Below are positions 1 through 9,192 of a stretch of 64,000 bases of DNA, one piece after another (position 1 is the first letter of the stretch; every line of letters begins with the position of its first letter). Location of the stretch: positions 2,984,356-3,048,355 of the forward strand of contig NZ_LGHP01000001.1 of assembly GCF_001280845.1 (NCBI RefSeq). The letters are read 5' to 3'. The position numbers and the translations under genes are program-made. The DNA is from Bacillus sp. FJAT-28004 (lineage in GTDB: Bacteria > Bacillota > Bacilli > Paenibacillales > Paenibacillaceae). The notes below the pieces were generated by a model. That model was not told where the DNA came from. It ran no database searches and saw only the letters and a list, made by a program, of their open reading frames with translations.

Positions 1-53
1 TATTAGGCACGCCGCCAGCGTTCGTCCTGAGCCAGGATCAAACTCTCCAAATT
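1..53 (-). rRNA. rrs: 16S ribosomal RNA, 5' end (partial)
   Basis: The reverse complement of the first bases reads GGAGAGTTTGATCCTGGCTC followed by AGGACGAACGCTGGCGGCG, the universally conserved start of bacterial 16S rRNA. The conserved GAGTTTGATCC begins at base 45, so by E. coli numbering the mature 5' end is near base 53. The gene runs off the left edge; only about 53 bases are present. Confidence 0.97.
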
Positions 54-215
54 GGTGTTTGAAATGCTCATTACTTTTTTATCGCTTTTTTCGCTCATCC
101 CGAAGGATTTGCGAGGCAGTTATTACTCGTTGTTCAGTTTTCAAAGAGCAATCTTTTCTTTCGTTTGTTACGTTTGTTTTTCTTTTGTTCCGGTGTGTTT
201 CTTGGCCGGAATAAG

Positions 216-245
216 AATATACCATGTACTCGCCTACTAATGCAA
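216..245 (-). promoter_or_regulatory. Probable rRNA operon promoter; boxA-like element downstream
   Basis: On the minus strand TTGCAT (245-240) and TATATT (221-216) are separated by 18 bases, a plausible sigma-A promoter about 165 bases upstream of 16S. Downstream in the leader lie a TTCCGG/CCGGAA hairpin and TGCTCTTTGAAAA (150-138), which resembles the rRNA antitermination boxA. The stretch 54-290 otherwise holds no gene. Confidence 0.6.
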
Positions 246-290
246 GTGTTTTTTGAAATTAATATTATATTTCTCGTTTATCCCTTAACT

Positions 291-1238
291 TCAAACATAT
301 TTAGCCATGACTTCAGATAATATCTGTTTCATACGTTCTATTAATTCTACCGGTTTCTTAACTGTCGCCTCATTTCCTAAACCAATAAAAAACTTCGTAT
401 AAAACCGAAGATCAACCTTTCGAATATCACCATCTATCCAGCCTGTTCCATCTTCACGAATATTCAACTTGGGTAGCGGCCATAGCTCAGACTCACAGCG
501 CTGCAAGCCTTCCCTGCTTAATTCAACATAAAGATTAACATAGGTCTCCTGCGTCTGAAAGACTTCATCACGATTCCCAAGGTTTACATGTCGCAGATCT
601 AGCGCTTCCAAATCAGATGTATCCTCTACTGCGGAGTGAATTCTATCACAACGGAATAACCGCAATTCAGCACGAAGGAAACAATAGGCACTACAGTACC
701 ATAATCCGTTGCTTGCATATATGCCAATCGGTTGTATTTGACGGCTTAACCGGCCTTCTCGTGATTCATATTCGATGAGCAATATTTTTTGGTGAATAGC
801 TCCTTCAAGCAGGATAGATAGGTAAGGTGATCTCATTTGCCGAGCAGGTGTGAAAAAATCAACCCGGTTTTTCATTTGATCAATACGATCTCGCACATCT
901 CCAGGCATGTAATAATAAAATTTGCTCAATGCGGAAGCTGATTCTGGTTCAAAGGGAAGATATAAATAGTGCCTCAGCGCATGGCTAGCGAAAAATATGG
1001 CAACGGCCTCTTCTTCCGTAAAAGCGATCGGCGGCAGTATTCTTTCTTTTAATACCTGGTACCCGCCATGCGGCCCTACCTCCGAGTACAACGGAACGCC
1101 TAGCTCACTTAGCTCTTGCAAATCTCTCAATATGGTTCTTGTCGATACTTCAAACTCACCCGCGAGTTCTTTGACGGTGAACTTTCGTTTTCTGTTGACA
1201 GTCATCATCAACTCAATGAGCCGTTTCGATTTTGACAT
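291..1238 (-). CDS. WYL-domain transcriptional regulator (YafY/DeoR-like)
   Basis: A 315-residue protein. The N-terminal 60 residues form a winged helix (SKRLIELMMTVNRKRKFTVK, then a recognition-helix region VSTRTILRDLQEL), as in YafY-type regulators. The middle and C-terminal part carry a WYL domain (IEYESREGRLSRQIQPIGIY and the GLWYCSAYC segment), which in this family binds a small ligand or nucleic acid and controls DNA binding. The ATG at 1238 has GGAG seven bases upstream. It is divergent from the DinB-like gene, and a perfect TGACA-N5-TGTCA palindrome sits in the shared intergenic region, so autoregulation and control of the neighbour are likely. The target signal cannot be told from sequence. 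Confidence 0.9.
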   Translation of the reverse strand: MSKSKRLIELMMTVNRKRKFTVKELAGEFEVSTRTILRDLQELSELGVPLYSEVGPHGGYQVLKERILPPIAFTEEEAVAIFFASHALRHYLYLPFEPESASALSKFYYYMPGDVRDRIDQMKNRVDFFTPARQMRSPYLSILLEGAIHQKILLIEYESREGRLSRQIQPIGIYASNGLWYCSAYCFLRAELRLFRCDRIHSAVEDTSDLEALDLRHVNLGNRDEVFQTQETYVNLYVELSREGLQRCESELWPLPKLNIREDGTGWIDGDIRKVDLRFYTKFFIGLGNEATVKKPVELIERMKQILSEVMAKYV

Positions 1239-1265
1239 ATTGATTCTCCATTCGCTTCTTAATTA

Positions 1266-1280
1266 TGACAAGTACTGTCA
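1266..1280. promoter_or_regulatory. Candidate operator: TGACA-N5-TGTCA palindrome
   Basis: TGACAAGTACTGTCA is a perfect 5+5 inverted repeat in the divergent region between the WYL regulator and the DinB-like gene. On the minus strand a TATAAT (1288-1283) lies just upstream, so a protein bound here would block the regulator's own promoter. The link to the WYL protein is inferred from position. Confidence 0.5.
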
Positions 1281-1358
1281 CTATTATAAGCTACAATCAG
1301 TATTAAGCCCACTAAGGCTGACAACAATAATATGATTATGAAGAATGGAGTGAAGGCA

Positions 1359-1850
1359 ATGCAATCTCAAGCTATTAATGAAGTAAAAGGATTACTTCTA
1401 GAGGAATTGGAACATATCGTGAAAACAACCTCCCATTTGATTCGCAAAATCTCTACAGACCATTGGGCGTACAAACCACATGACAATATGAGGTCACTGC
1501 TAGAGTTGGTCCACCATATCGTATCTATCCCTTCAAGTGATCTACTCATTCTTCAGGAAAATGATGAAGCGGTCATCCGTAAGTTGGAAGCGGATATAGC
1601 TGCCGATCAAGACAAGGAAAAGCTAATTGAATGGTTGACGTCTGGCATGCTTGAGGTCAGAGCTTATATGGAAAGTCTTCCGGAAGAGGAATTCCTACAC
1701 AAGAAAACAAAACCTTTTTATCTAGAGCACGGTTCGGTACAGGCTAAATGGCTGATTGAGATTACTACCCACATTCAGCATCATCGGGCGCAGCTGTTTA
1801 CCTATTTGAAGATACAAGGTTATGAAGTCAACATGTTCGATCTGTACTAA
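1359..1850 (+). CDS. DinB-like four-helix metal-binding protein
   Basis: A 163-residue DinB/YfiT-superfamily protein, a four-helix bundle that usually holds a metal through three histidines. The histidines visible here are in LELVHHIVS (first half) and THIQHHRAQLF (near the C-terminus). Members act as thiol-dependent transferases or stress-induced proteins; the substrate is unknown. I choose the ATG at 1359 because GGAG lies 8 bases upstream; the upstream ATG at 1332 has no ribosome binding site. It is divergent from the WYL regulator and may be its target. A bidirectional terminator follows. Confidence 0.85.
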   Translation: MQSQAINEVKGLLLEELEHIVKTTSHLIRKISTDHWAYKPHDNMRSLLELVHHIVSIPSSDLLILQENDEAVIRKLEADIAADQDKEKLIEWLTSGMLEVRAYMESLPEEEFLHKKTKPFYLEHGSVQAKWLIEITTHIQHHRAQLFTYLKIQGYEVNMFDLY

Positions 1851-1884
1851 ATAAATCCTATTCAATTCACTACTCATAATAAAC

Positions 1885-1916
1885 AAGCTCTCAACTGTCT
1901 ACTGACAGTGAGAGCT
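1885..1916. terminator. Bidirectional rho-independent terminator
   Basis: AAGCTCTCAACTGTC pairs with GACAGTGAGAGCTT around a TACT loop with one bulged A. A T-rich tail (ATTTATTATC) follows on the plus strand and an A-rich stretch precedes it. It lies between the convergent DinB-like and GH78 genes and could serve both. Confidence 0.8.
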
Positions 1917-1967
1917 TATTTATTATCTTCATTGAAGTTCGTTATTATCGTATTTCAGCAAATAATT

Positions 1968-4886
1968 CTAAGAGATTTTCCTCTCCCGAACGATACCTTG
2001 ATAACCATCCGGTATTTTAATATTCACTTTTACCGATTCTGGGGATTGGATGGTAATCTCAATAACTTGCTCATCGATCAATTTCCATGATACATCGATT
2101 TGTCCCGCATCAGATAGAGGAACACTGCCCTTCGCCCAAGTAAGACCACAAGGATTGGGACTAATCTCCACCTCTGTCCAGCCCATTGCGGTACTGCGAA
2201 TGCCGAGAACTTCGCGTCCAAGGAAATAAGCAGGCGCTGCCGACCAAGCATGACAATGACTTCTAGTCAGCATATTGGGATTCGCCCGATTTTCCGAGAA
2301 ATTCGGATACATCTCCCAGCAAGTTGTCGCATCATGCTCGATCATTTGTCCATAATTGCGGCGGATGTCTTCTACAATCGTTGAGTACTGGCCCGATGCT
2401 GACAATGCTTCATAATAGAAGAAAGACATGAATGGACTACCGATTTGAACAAAATGCGAAGGCGATTCCAACAAATACTTCTCCATGATGCTTCTGCGCT
2501 CTCCTTGCGCAACACCTGTCAAATAAGCGACTACCTGGGTTTGCACGGAGAAGATATCCGATCTGCGTCCATCCACATGGATACAATCCAAATAAGCAGA
2601 CTGCTCCTCGGACCACAAGTGCAGATGAATGGCCGCTTGAAGATCATCGGCTGCTCCTGCAAATCGCGAACGCCCTTCCTCATCACCGGAAAAACCGGCC
2701 ATTTCCGAGGCAACTCGCAACGTCTTCACTAGGAAGCAGTTCTGATGAGTGACAATGCCATCGTTAGGCTGATCAATCGGCGACCAGTCGAGCAGGTTCC
2801 AGCCCTTAATAGCAAGCAAGCCATCTTCATTAATTTCCTTCAAATAATGCTCTAGCGTAAAACGAATGTGAGGATACATCTCTTGGGCAAAATCAAGATC
2901 CGCAGTTTGCTCTACATATTCACGGCATGCAATAGCCCAGAAAAAGGTCCAGTTCGGAATAACGCTGCTCCAACCGCTCGGAACCTGATCCGCGTATAAA
3001 GGCGTTTGATCCTTCGATCCCGGTACAAGACGCAAGCAGCGTTTAACCATATCATTTACGCCAAATAAGTAGTTGCTGACTAGCGCTTCATTGCGGCTGT
3101 CCCCCACCCAGAAAACTTGCTCATAGGCTGGGCAGTCCACAAATGTATCTTCCATACATAGTTTGGTCGTATGACGGCTGATCTCCCATATATCATTCAA
3201 TAACGGATCTGAGCATTGGAACCTGCCGATCTCCGCTACCGGATAATGGCTTGCTATATAGTGAACATTTTGTATTTTGACCGGCGTATTCGCATTCCGG
3301 ACAGTCAGCATCAAGTATCGCAAGCCTCTGCGAATCGGAGAGACATGAGACTGTCTTCCTTCTTTGCATACATAGCGCACTGTATTGTCCAGTCCAAACG
3401 TATCTTGGCGATAATCATCTGTCATATACTCAAATCCATAAAAGTCTAAAATAGCACCCGCTTCTGCCTCAACTTCAAACGACAGATATCCTGTGAGCTC
3501 CTTGCCGAAATCAATAATGATTTCCGTATCTAGACCTGGATATATCGGAATAATTCCTGGCGAAGCATTCGGAATGACTAGATTTTGCAAGGCTACTGGA
3601 ATAACGCGTGCGGTACTTTCCTTCTTCCAGACAGAGAGACCGAATACATCTACTTCACTTACTAGACTCTCATCGATAGGACGAATATACGGAGAATACG
3701 CAGCCAAATCTTGAACAGAAGTTATCTTATCTATTACTTGTTTATAGTACTCATCCTCAAAATCAATCTGTCTCGATTCCTGATGATCCAAATATACGGT
3801 ACTGTCAAAAGGACCAATGCTAATAAAAGCAGATGCTCCCTCCGGCTGCTGCTCTGAAACTAGCGGTGATCGAAGCTCGATTGGAGCTTCACTGTAGATG
3901 CCCAAATGCAGCTGGCCCGTATGCATGCTTCCACTGACATCAATTAAGAGTAAATGATCGCCTTTTTGTATGGTAACTTCCGCATATCGTTCAGGAAGCA
4001 CACCCGTAAACTGATCTGGGTCCAACTTCACTCCATTAAGCGATACCGCTCTTACACACTCACTTGCAAATGGAAACCCAAGTATAATATCCGTTTCCTC
4101 TTGGACAGATAGAACGGTAGCCGCATAACCCGTGAAGCCGACAACATTCGCATGATCCTCACTGCCCTCAACCATTTGATTGCGCATATCAATAGCCGTG
4201 GAGAAGCTGAAGGACTTAACGCTGCTCATGGATAAAATGCGGGAAGGATAAATAGGGTATTCTGCTAGCAGTGGAATGTCCCGCTCCTTTAACGTTTTCC
4301 ACGGGCCCGTACCGACAACACCTAATGACGTTGCTTTCTCCCACGCGTCATCACTACCCGTGGCTGTAGTCCAATCGCTCTCCCACGAACCAGCATCGAC
4401 ATATTCAGAGTAGCCTTGCTGACAGGACATACGAGGCGAACGTGTATGATAGCCTTCATGAATAGCTGTGCTCCAAGTATGATCTGACTCAAGCAGCGTT
4501 TGCGTCCCCTCTTCACTGCTTCTGTCGAGCTGAACGAGCAGCCCGCCGCGGCCTCTCAAATAGTAGAAGGTAGATACCCCAAAATGATGTACGAGTACCG
4601 CAATCGTATTGGACTGCCCAGGCACTAGCAGATGACCAATATCGTACACATCATAAAATTGCTCCACAGTCCAAGAACGTACAGGGCCACGACCTACCTG
4701 TTTGCCATTAATATAAAGAACATAGCGAGAATCCGCACTTATTCGCAGTGTTGTCTGAATATTCCGGTCAAAATCATCCGATGTTGGTGCAACATCAAAG
4801 CTCTTTCTGAAGCAGCGCCATTCGTTACGAGGGCTTACAGCTTCTCCGCCCCAAATCCAATTCGCCTTCCAATCCCAATCCATCAT
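1968..4886 (-). CDS. Family 78 glycoside hydrolase (alpha-L-rhamnosidase-like)
   Basis: A 972-residue cytoplasmic protein (no signal peptide). It has N-terminal beta-sandwich domains, then an (alpha/alpha)6 barrel from about residue 540. The motif DCPAYEQVFWVGDSRNEA matches the GH78 signature CPxxEQxxWxGD, which holds catalytic acidic residues. A second conserved stretch is WNLLDWSPIDQPNDG, and a C-terminal beta domain follows. GH78 enzymes release L-rhamnose from plant glycosides, pectin (RG-I) or bacterial polysaccharides. The ATG at 4886 has an AGGGGCGG site upstream. The AraC regulator at 5032 is divergent with 145 bases between, the usual arrangement for a local sugar-responsive activator. 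Exact substrate unknown. Confidence 0.9.
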   Translation of the reverse strand: MMDWDWKANWIWGGEAVSPRNEWRCFRKSFDVAPTSDDFDRNIQTTLRISADSRYVLYINGKQVGRGPVRSWTVEQFYDVYDIGHLLVPGQSNTIAVLVHHFGVSTFYYLRGRGGLLVQLDRSSEEGTQTLLESDHTWSTAIHEGYHTRSPRMSCQQGYSEYVDAGSWESDWTTATGSDDAWEKATSLGVVGTGPWKTLKERDIPLLAEYPIYPSRILSMSSVKSFSFSTAIDMRNQMVEGSEDHANVVGFTGYAATVLSVQEETDIILGFPFASECVRAVSLNGVKLDPDQFTGVLPERYAEVTIQKGDHLLLIDVSGSMHTGQLHLGIYSEAPIELRSPLVSEQQPEGASAFISIGPFDSTVYLDHQESRQIDFEDEYYKQVIDKITSVQDLAAYSPYIRPIDESLVSEVDVFGLSVWKKESTARVIPVALQNLVIPNASPGIIPIYPGLDTEIIIDFGKELTGYLSFEVEAEAGAILDFYGFEYMTDDYRQDTFGLDNTVRYVCKEGRQSHVSPIRRGLRYLMLTVRNANTPVKIQNVHYIASHYPVAEIGRFQCSDPLLNDIWEISRHTTKLCMEDTFVDCPAYEQVFWVGDSRNEALVSNYLFGVNDMVKRCLRLVPGSKDQTPLYADQVPSGWSSVIPNWTFFWAIACREYVEQTADLDFAQEMYPHIRFTLEHYLKEINEDGLLAIKGWNLLDWSPIDQPNDGIVTHQNCFLVKTLRVASEMAGFSGDEEGRSRFAGAADDLQAAIHLHLWSEEQSAYLDCIHVDGRRSDIFSVQTQVVAYLTGVAQGERRSIMEKYLLESPSHFVQIGSPFMSFFYYEALSASGQYSTIVEDIRRNYGQMIEHDATTCWEMYPNFSENRANPNMLTRSHCHAWSAAPAYFLGREVLGIRSTAMGWTEVEISPNPCGLTWAKGSVPLSDAGQIDVSWKLIDEQVIEITIQSPESVKVNIKIPDGYQGIVRERKIS

Positions 4887-5031
4887 GTTATTCCGCCCCT
4901 TCTATGCGAGTACAAGTATGTTTGCGCGTGCATTCTATCTATAATTATAGTAAAATCATGCTACTCAATTACCCCTGTTTCGGACATTTATTCCCTGAAA
5001 AACGACATCGGATGAAAGGAATGACCAGCTG

Positions 5032-5916
5032 ATGACAAGCAAGCATACGCTGCTTTACAAGGGCGAGCAATATTTTCAAAAGAGTAAATTTATATTCGTA
5101 AACCGTGCTGAGGAAGACTTTGATCTGCCGCTGCACAATCATGTTTTCATTGAGCTTGCTTATGTAGCTGAAGGCAAGGGCTTTCATCATATTGGGGATG
5201 AGGTCGTCCCTGTTTACAAAGGAATGTTATTCATATTGCCCCCTGGCATTCCGCATGTCTTTCGGCCTTCAACGCCTTCTCGCAACAGCTCGCCATTAAT
5301 TGTGTATAATTGCGTCTTCATGCCCTCACTTCTTCAATCTCAGAAGGACTGGATTGGTGATCAATCGATAGTTGATTTTCTGGAAAAATGTTTCAATGAC
5401 GCTTCTACTTTTCACTCCTTGTTCGACTCCGACAGTGTTATTGAAGATTTGTTTCGCAGCCTGCTGCGCGAGTACGAGCTGCCGCGGAGCGGCTCATCCG
5501 CCTATTTACTAACGCTGCTAGTGCAGCTGTTTCTATCGGTCTATCGATTAATGAAGGATGCTAAGGAGCTATTATTAGAAGAAAGTCCTTCCGCCCGCTT
5601 CCATCATGTACTGAACTACATCGAGCAGCACGCTCATGAGAATGTAACAATTAGTCAGCTTGCAGATCGCTGCGAGTGGAGCGAGCGGCATTTCAGTCGT
5701 GTGTTCAAGCAGCAAACTGGACAAACCTTTCTCCACTACTTGCAGCATCTGCGCATAAAAAAAAGCTGCGAGCTCCTTAGGAACTCACAGCTGAAAATCA
5801 GCAGCATTGCGGAAGAGGTGGGCTGCAAAAATATCGATGCATTCCTCACCCATTTCAAACGAATTGTCGGCATGACGCCTCGCGAGTATCGACGAATCAT
5901 ACGTAACAATACATGA
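5032..5916 (+). CDS. AraC-family transcriptional regulator
   Basis: A 294-residue protein with an N-terminal cupin-like sensing domain (HNHVFIELAYVAEGKGFHHI, about residues 35-55) and a C-terminal double helix-turn-helix (about residues 190-290), including VTISQLADRCEWSERHFSRV and the family-closing GMTPREYRRI. Such proteins bind a sugar through the cupin and activate a neighbouring operon. Its divergent partner is the GH78 enzyme, so the ligand may be rhamnose or a rhamnoside (inference). An AAAGGAA element precedes the ATG. It ends 17 bases before the convergent gene at 5934. Confidence 0.9.
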   Translation: MTSKHTLLYKGEQYFQKSKFIFVNRAEEDFDLPLHNHVFIELAYVAEGKGFHHIGDEVVPVYKGMLFILPPGIPHVFRPSTPSRNSSPLIVYNCVFMPSLLQSQKDWIGDQSIVDFLEKCFNDASTFHSLFDSDSVIEDLFRSLLREYELPRSGSSAYLLTLLVQLFLSVYRLMKDAKELLLEESPSARFHHVLNYIEQHAHENVTISQLADRCEWSERHFSRVFKQQTGQTFLHYLQHLRIKKSCELLRNSQLKISSIAEEVGCKNIDAFLTHFKRIVGMTPREYRRIIRNNT

Positions 5917-5933
5917 TCCGTATTATCGGTTCA

Positions 5934-6719
5934 TCATTTTCGTTTGTCCACCATGCGATGCCCTTCTTCTAATTCTATTTCGAGGAAACCTGCCATTTCC
6001 CGTGACTGAAAGCATAGCTCTTTGTTACTACCGACGATGATCATATTACGAGTATCGCCACGATCTTCTGCCGGTAGAGAGAAAGCTTTCGTGTATGGAT
6101 AGATCTCTTTTAGCGTTGAATAAATTGAATTAATTAATTTGTCGTTTTTGACTTTTCCGAAGAGATTCATAATAATCGAACCGCTTGCGTTCAGCTTCTC
6201 TTTCGTTAACTCAAAAAAATCCAATGTCGTTAAATGATGCGGAGTTCCCTCTTTCGTGAAGGCGTCCAAAATAATATAATCAAAGCCGCCGGACGCTTGA
6301 TTTTCAAGAATCTTCCTCCCATCTCCAATTACAACATTGTCCTTGCTATAGTTAAAATAAGTTCTGCTCAGCTCTACTACCTTCTCATTGATCTCCGCTA
6401 TCACAAATCGTTTATCGGGGTAATGACCGGCGATGGTTCCAATTCCGTGACCGATCATAAAAACATTTTCGAATGACGGATCGTTAGTCTCCATGACATG
6501 CATGATCGCACGCGGATATTCCATTACGACTCGCTTCGGCTCCTTCAAATCTATCGCCCCTTGAATCGCATGATCAGAAAACTGCAAGAACCGATATTTC
6601 CCGATCTCCCCAAACAATTGATTGGCTTCATAGACGGTAATCTCTTGAGAGCCGCTAAGCTCCTTCGCTAACTGATACAAATAATCAAGCTCCTTCAGTA
6701 TGTGTGGAATCCGCTTCAT
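5934..6719 (-). CDS. Spermidine synthase-like SAM-binding protein
   Basis: A 261-residue protein of the spermidine synthase-like superfamily. The core Rossmann elements are VFMIGHGIGTIAGHYPDKR (glycine-rich loop, about residues 85-105), FVIAEINEKVVELSR (acidic residue after strand 2), IGDGRKIL and FDYIILDAF. True polyamine synthases have a GGGxG loop and a DxxxPxGPA segment; here the loop is GHGIGT and DAFTKEG replaces the latter, so a polyamine product is not assured. Fused or stand-alone relatives are usually annotated only as spermidine synthase-like. The start overlaps the end of the upstream GNAT gene by 35 bases, which suggests translational coupling. Confidence 0.8.
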   Translation of the reverse strand: MKRIPHILKELDYLYQLAKELSGSQEITVYEANQLFGEIGKYRFLQFSDHAIQGAIDLKEPKRVVMEYPRAIMHVMETNDPSFENVFMIGHGIGTIAGHYPDKRFVIAEINEKVVELSRTYFNYSKDNVVIGDGRKILENQASGGFDYIILDAFTKEGTPHHLTTLDFFELTKEKLNASGSIIMNLFGKVKNDKLINSIYSTLKEIYPYTKAFSLPAEDRGDTRNMIIVGSNKELCFQSREMAGFLEIELEEGHRMVDKRK

Positions 6720-7170
6720 TTAATATTTTCTTGAAAAAAGCAATCGACAACCGCTTCTCGATTTCAATGACTCCTGTTTCAATAAATCCACTTTGCTTGT
6801 AAAGGTTAACAGCAGGTTCGTTTTTTGATCCCGTTGATACTACGATTTCATTCCTGCTACCTTCAACGCTTTCAATGTGATGCAGCAGCTTCCTTGCAAT
6901 TCCTTTTCTAAAATGGTTGGGGTGGATAATCAGCCGATGGATATCAATGATATTATTTTCAACCGTTATAGCGATGGCCCCGCATAATTCATCGTTTATA
7001 TAATAACCATAGAAGGTCTCGCCGCATTTGACCAGCGTAACTACCGTATCTTTTAATGGCGGTATTTCGTAAAAATCAATGAGTTCCGCTTCCACCCTAT
7101 AAGCTGGAATTTGTATGCGTAACACTTCCTCTGCAATTGCAGCATCAGCGATGTCTATTTTTATAATCAA
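6685..7170 (-). CDS. GNAT-family N-acetyltransferase
   Basis: A 161-residue acetyltransferase. The acetyl-CoA motif region is IDIHRLIIHPNHFRKGIARKLL (split: IHRLIIHPNHFRK then GIARKLLHHIE, an R/QxxGxA/G-type loop). It is followed by NEIVVSTGSKNEPAVNLYKQ, the usual GNAT motif B with the NxxAxxLY signature. The substrate is not evident. Translation probably begins at the TTG at 7170, with GAGGGA seven bases upstream; there is no good ATG. It is the first gene of a two-gene unit with the spermidine synthase-like gene. Confidence 0.88.
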   Translation of the reverse strand: MIIKIDIADAAIAEEVLRIQIPAYRVEAELIDFYEIPPLKDTVVTLVKCGETFYGYYINDELCGAIAITVENNIIDIHRLIIHPNHFRKGIARKLLHHIESVEGSRNEIVVSTGSKNEPAVNLYKQSGFIETGVIEIEKRLSIAFFKKILNEADSTHTEGA

Positions 7171-7206
7171 GGTTAATCCCTCTCTATTTCCCTTAGAATC
7201 ATTCAG

Positions 7207-8103
7207 CTACTTCATATCCGTTCGTACTTCTCCCTCGATTGGCAAAATGGTTACGTTAGCATATTCTTTATTCGTATAACGATCGATAGAGCCTAGTTCC
7301 GTCTGCTTGCCCGCACTGTCAATCGTTCCATATTTCAGCCAATCGAGCATAAGGTGCTCTGAGAAATAGACAGAATCACCAAACGGCTTAGGTTCATTGC
7401 CCGCTTCTCCGTTTTTCCCTAATAAATCCTTTTGCCATTTTCTTTCTGAAATACCGCTATCGTTGATTTCATAATAGGTGATTAACCCTCTATATTTCAT
7501 GGTATATCGGAGTGCCTCCCCTTGAGGGAAAGTATATACGAATGTGAAGCCTTCACCATATGGCGCAATATCCATGCCATTGTCAACTCCAGGAGTATGA
7601 ATCGCAAGCTTTCGCGCTTCTGTAAGATCGCCATTCCTCAGCGTTTTAAACCGCTCTTCACCCGACGGTGTTCTTACAATAATCTGTTTCCCTGTGCTGT
7701 CGGGTCCTACTGTTCCGCCAAGCGTTTCCGTTACAAAGCGAACAGGAACGTAAGTACGTCCTTTCTTTACAGTAACTGGTGCATCCAGAGGAACTTTTTC
7801 CCCATTTACATCGGCTGATTTTAGTCCATCCTTTAATCGAACAGTCAAGTTCCGATCCGGGTTTTTGATCACAATCGTCTTGGTAGCCGTTTCGTAAGAA
7901 TATTTGAGTTTCTCAGGATCATTAAAGGCTTTGAGCTGCACCATCGTTCTGCCGTTTACGTTTAATACATCATCCTGGAGCCTGCCGTCGATGAACATTT
8001 TAATGGGTGCCTTGGGTGCAGACGCCGCCATCGTTGCAGAACCCGCACTAAGCACACCTGCTATTGTTAGTGCAGCTGTCGTTGCTTTCATCCATTTTTT
8101 CAT
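7207..8103 (-). CDS. Secreted copper-amine-oxidase-N (stalk) domain protein
   Basis: A 298-residue exported protein. A signal peptide (KKWMKATTAALTIAGVLSAG then ATMAASA) is followed by a copper amine oxidase N-terminal-like domain (about residues 30-145): FIDGRLQDDVLNVNGRTMV and GRTYVPVRFVTETLGG. This domain is a common wall-associated module in Paenibacillus and has no oxidase activity. The C-terminal part is unassigned. The start is at 8103 (or the adjacent ATG at 8106), because AGGAGG lies 5-8 bases upstream and the signal peptide begins there. It lies 22 bases downstream of the frameshifted lipoprotein gene and is probably co-transcribed with it. Confidence 0.85.
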   Translation of the reverse strand: MKKWMKATTAALTIAGVLSAGSATMAASAPKAPIKMFIDGRLQDDVLNVNGRTMVQLKAFNDPEKLKYSYETATKTIVIKNPDRNLTVRLKDGLKSADVNGEKVPLDAPVTVKKGRTYVPVRFVTETLGGTVGPDSTGKQIIVRTPSGEERFKTLRNGDLTEARKLAIHTPGVDNGMDIAPYGEGFTFVYTFPQGEALRYTMKYRGLITYYEINDSGISERKWQKDLLGKNGEAGNEPKPFGDSVYFSEHLMLDWLKYGTIDSAGKQTELGSIDRYTNKEYANVTILPIEGEVRTDMK

Positions 8104-8125
8104 CATTAAAGCCTCCTGCGAATTT

Positions 8126-9017
8126 TTATTTTTGTTGCGATTCCACTTCGCCAACTTTAAAAGCGCCATCCTCCCATTTGTAAACAAAAGTGAGCAGCGG
8201 TAGTCCGTGTTTCGAGACTACTTCTTCGATACCATCTCCGTCTAAATCCACTTCTTCCGCATGACCCGTGTCTACGAGCAGGAATGGATTGGGTTTACCA
8301 TCTGCCATTTCAAAATAATTTTGTATCGGCGCATTTGCTCCAAAGACGCCATTGATTCGAATAAGCGACTTACCATAAAGCTCCATCTCTTTGATCGATA
8401 GCAGCTCATCATTGTTTTGTGGGTGCACGCCTCCGACTACACCAAGCTCATAAAGACCAGCTTCGGACTCGAAAGCACCATAAACTTGCTCAGCGTCGCC
8501 CGACTTCGAATAAATGCTAATTTTTCCGCCAGAAATCTCCTGCTCTTTAAATAACTGCTCCATCTGAATAGTATCCACCTTCACAACCTTCTGAACGTTT
8601 TGAACCTTCTCGAAGGCAAGCGGCATAACGATCTCACTCTGCTTAGTAAGCTGTAAATCCTCTTGAATGATTTGTAGTAATTCATCCGTCGCTTCCTTTG
8701 TTAATGTATAGCCCTTATGTATGTCTTTCACATCCATAATAACGCCCTGTTCAGAACTCTCGTTTATCCAAAGGTTGAAGACATTTCTCACGAAATGCTG
8801 TTTCACCGTAATCGTATAGGTCGGTTGAAAGAGATATTTCATTGGCATCTGTGACGCTAAATGATGGGCCTGTCTTTTTCTCATCCAATAACCCTGTTAG
8901 TTTAGCTTGAACCAGTTGCTGCTCCTGCTCGCTATTTGTCTTTGTCTCAACGCTTTCGGCAGCACAACCAGCAAGAAGCAGCACCGTAATGACAGCTGAA
9001 ACGAAATTTCCTTTCAT
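8126..9017 (-). pseudogene. Lipoprotein gene with a probable single-base frameshift
   Basis: The first frame starts at 9017 with a lipoprotein signal (VITVLLLAGCAAE) and stops at 8751 after 88 residues. A second frame covers about 8825 to 8126 and reads as a typical secreted protein: TYTITVKQHFVRNVFNLWI, then MDVKDIHKGYTLTKEATDEL and a calcium-loop-like DLDGDGIEE near its end. Joining the frames near 8815-8825 gives one continuous lipoprotein of about 296 residues; the total length of 892 bases is one more than a multiple of three. The second half could also start alone at the ATG at 8737 (weak AGGG upstream), but it would then lack any export signal. Either a real mutation or a sequencing error. 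Confidence 0.7.
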
Positions 9018-9192
9018 TTTTTCGCCAGTCCTTTCATGAACAAAAAGATGTTCCTTCTCAACCCTATGTATAGTGACGTCAGTTGCTGTAAAAAAGTTAC
9101 TTTTTTTTCATCAAATTTAATAAGCCGAAGTATGGAAGGAATAGACAGGAGAAAACTAGAATAAAGGAGTAAACGATATAAGGAGTGTATAT

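Noticed and set aside
52..240. 62-codon frame on the plus strand at the left edge
   Set aside because: It overlaps the antisense of the 16S start and the rRNA leader and has no ribosome binding site.
8126..8737. Second half of the lipoprotein as an independent gene from ATG 8737
   Set aside because: Its upstream codons in the same frame still read like protein, it lacks an export signal, and the ribosome binding site is weak.
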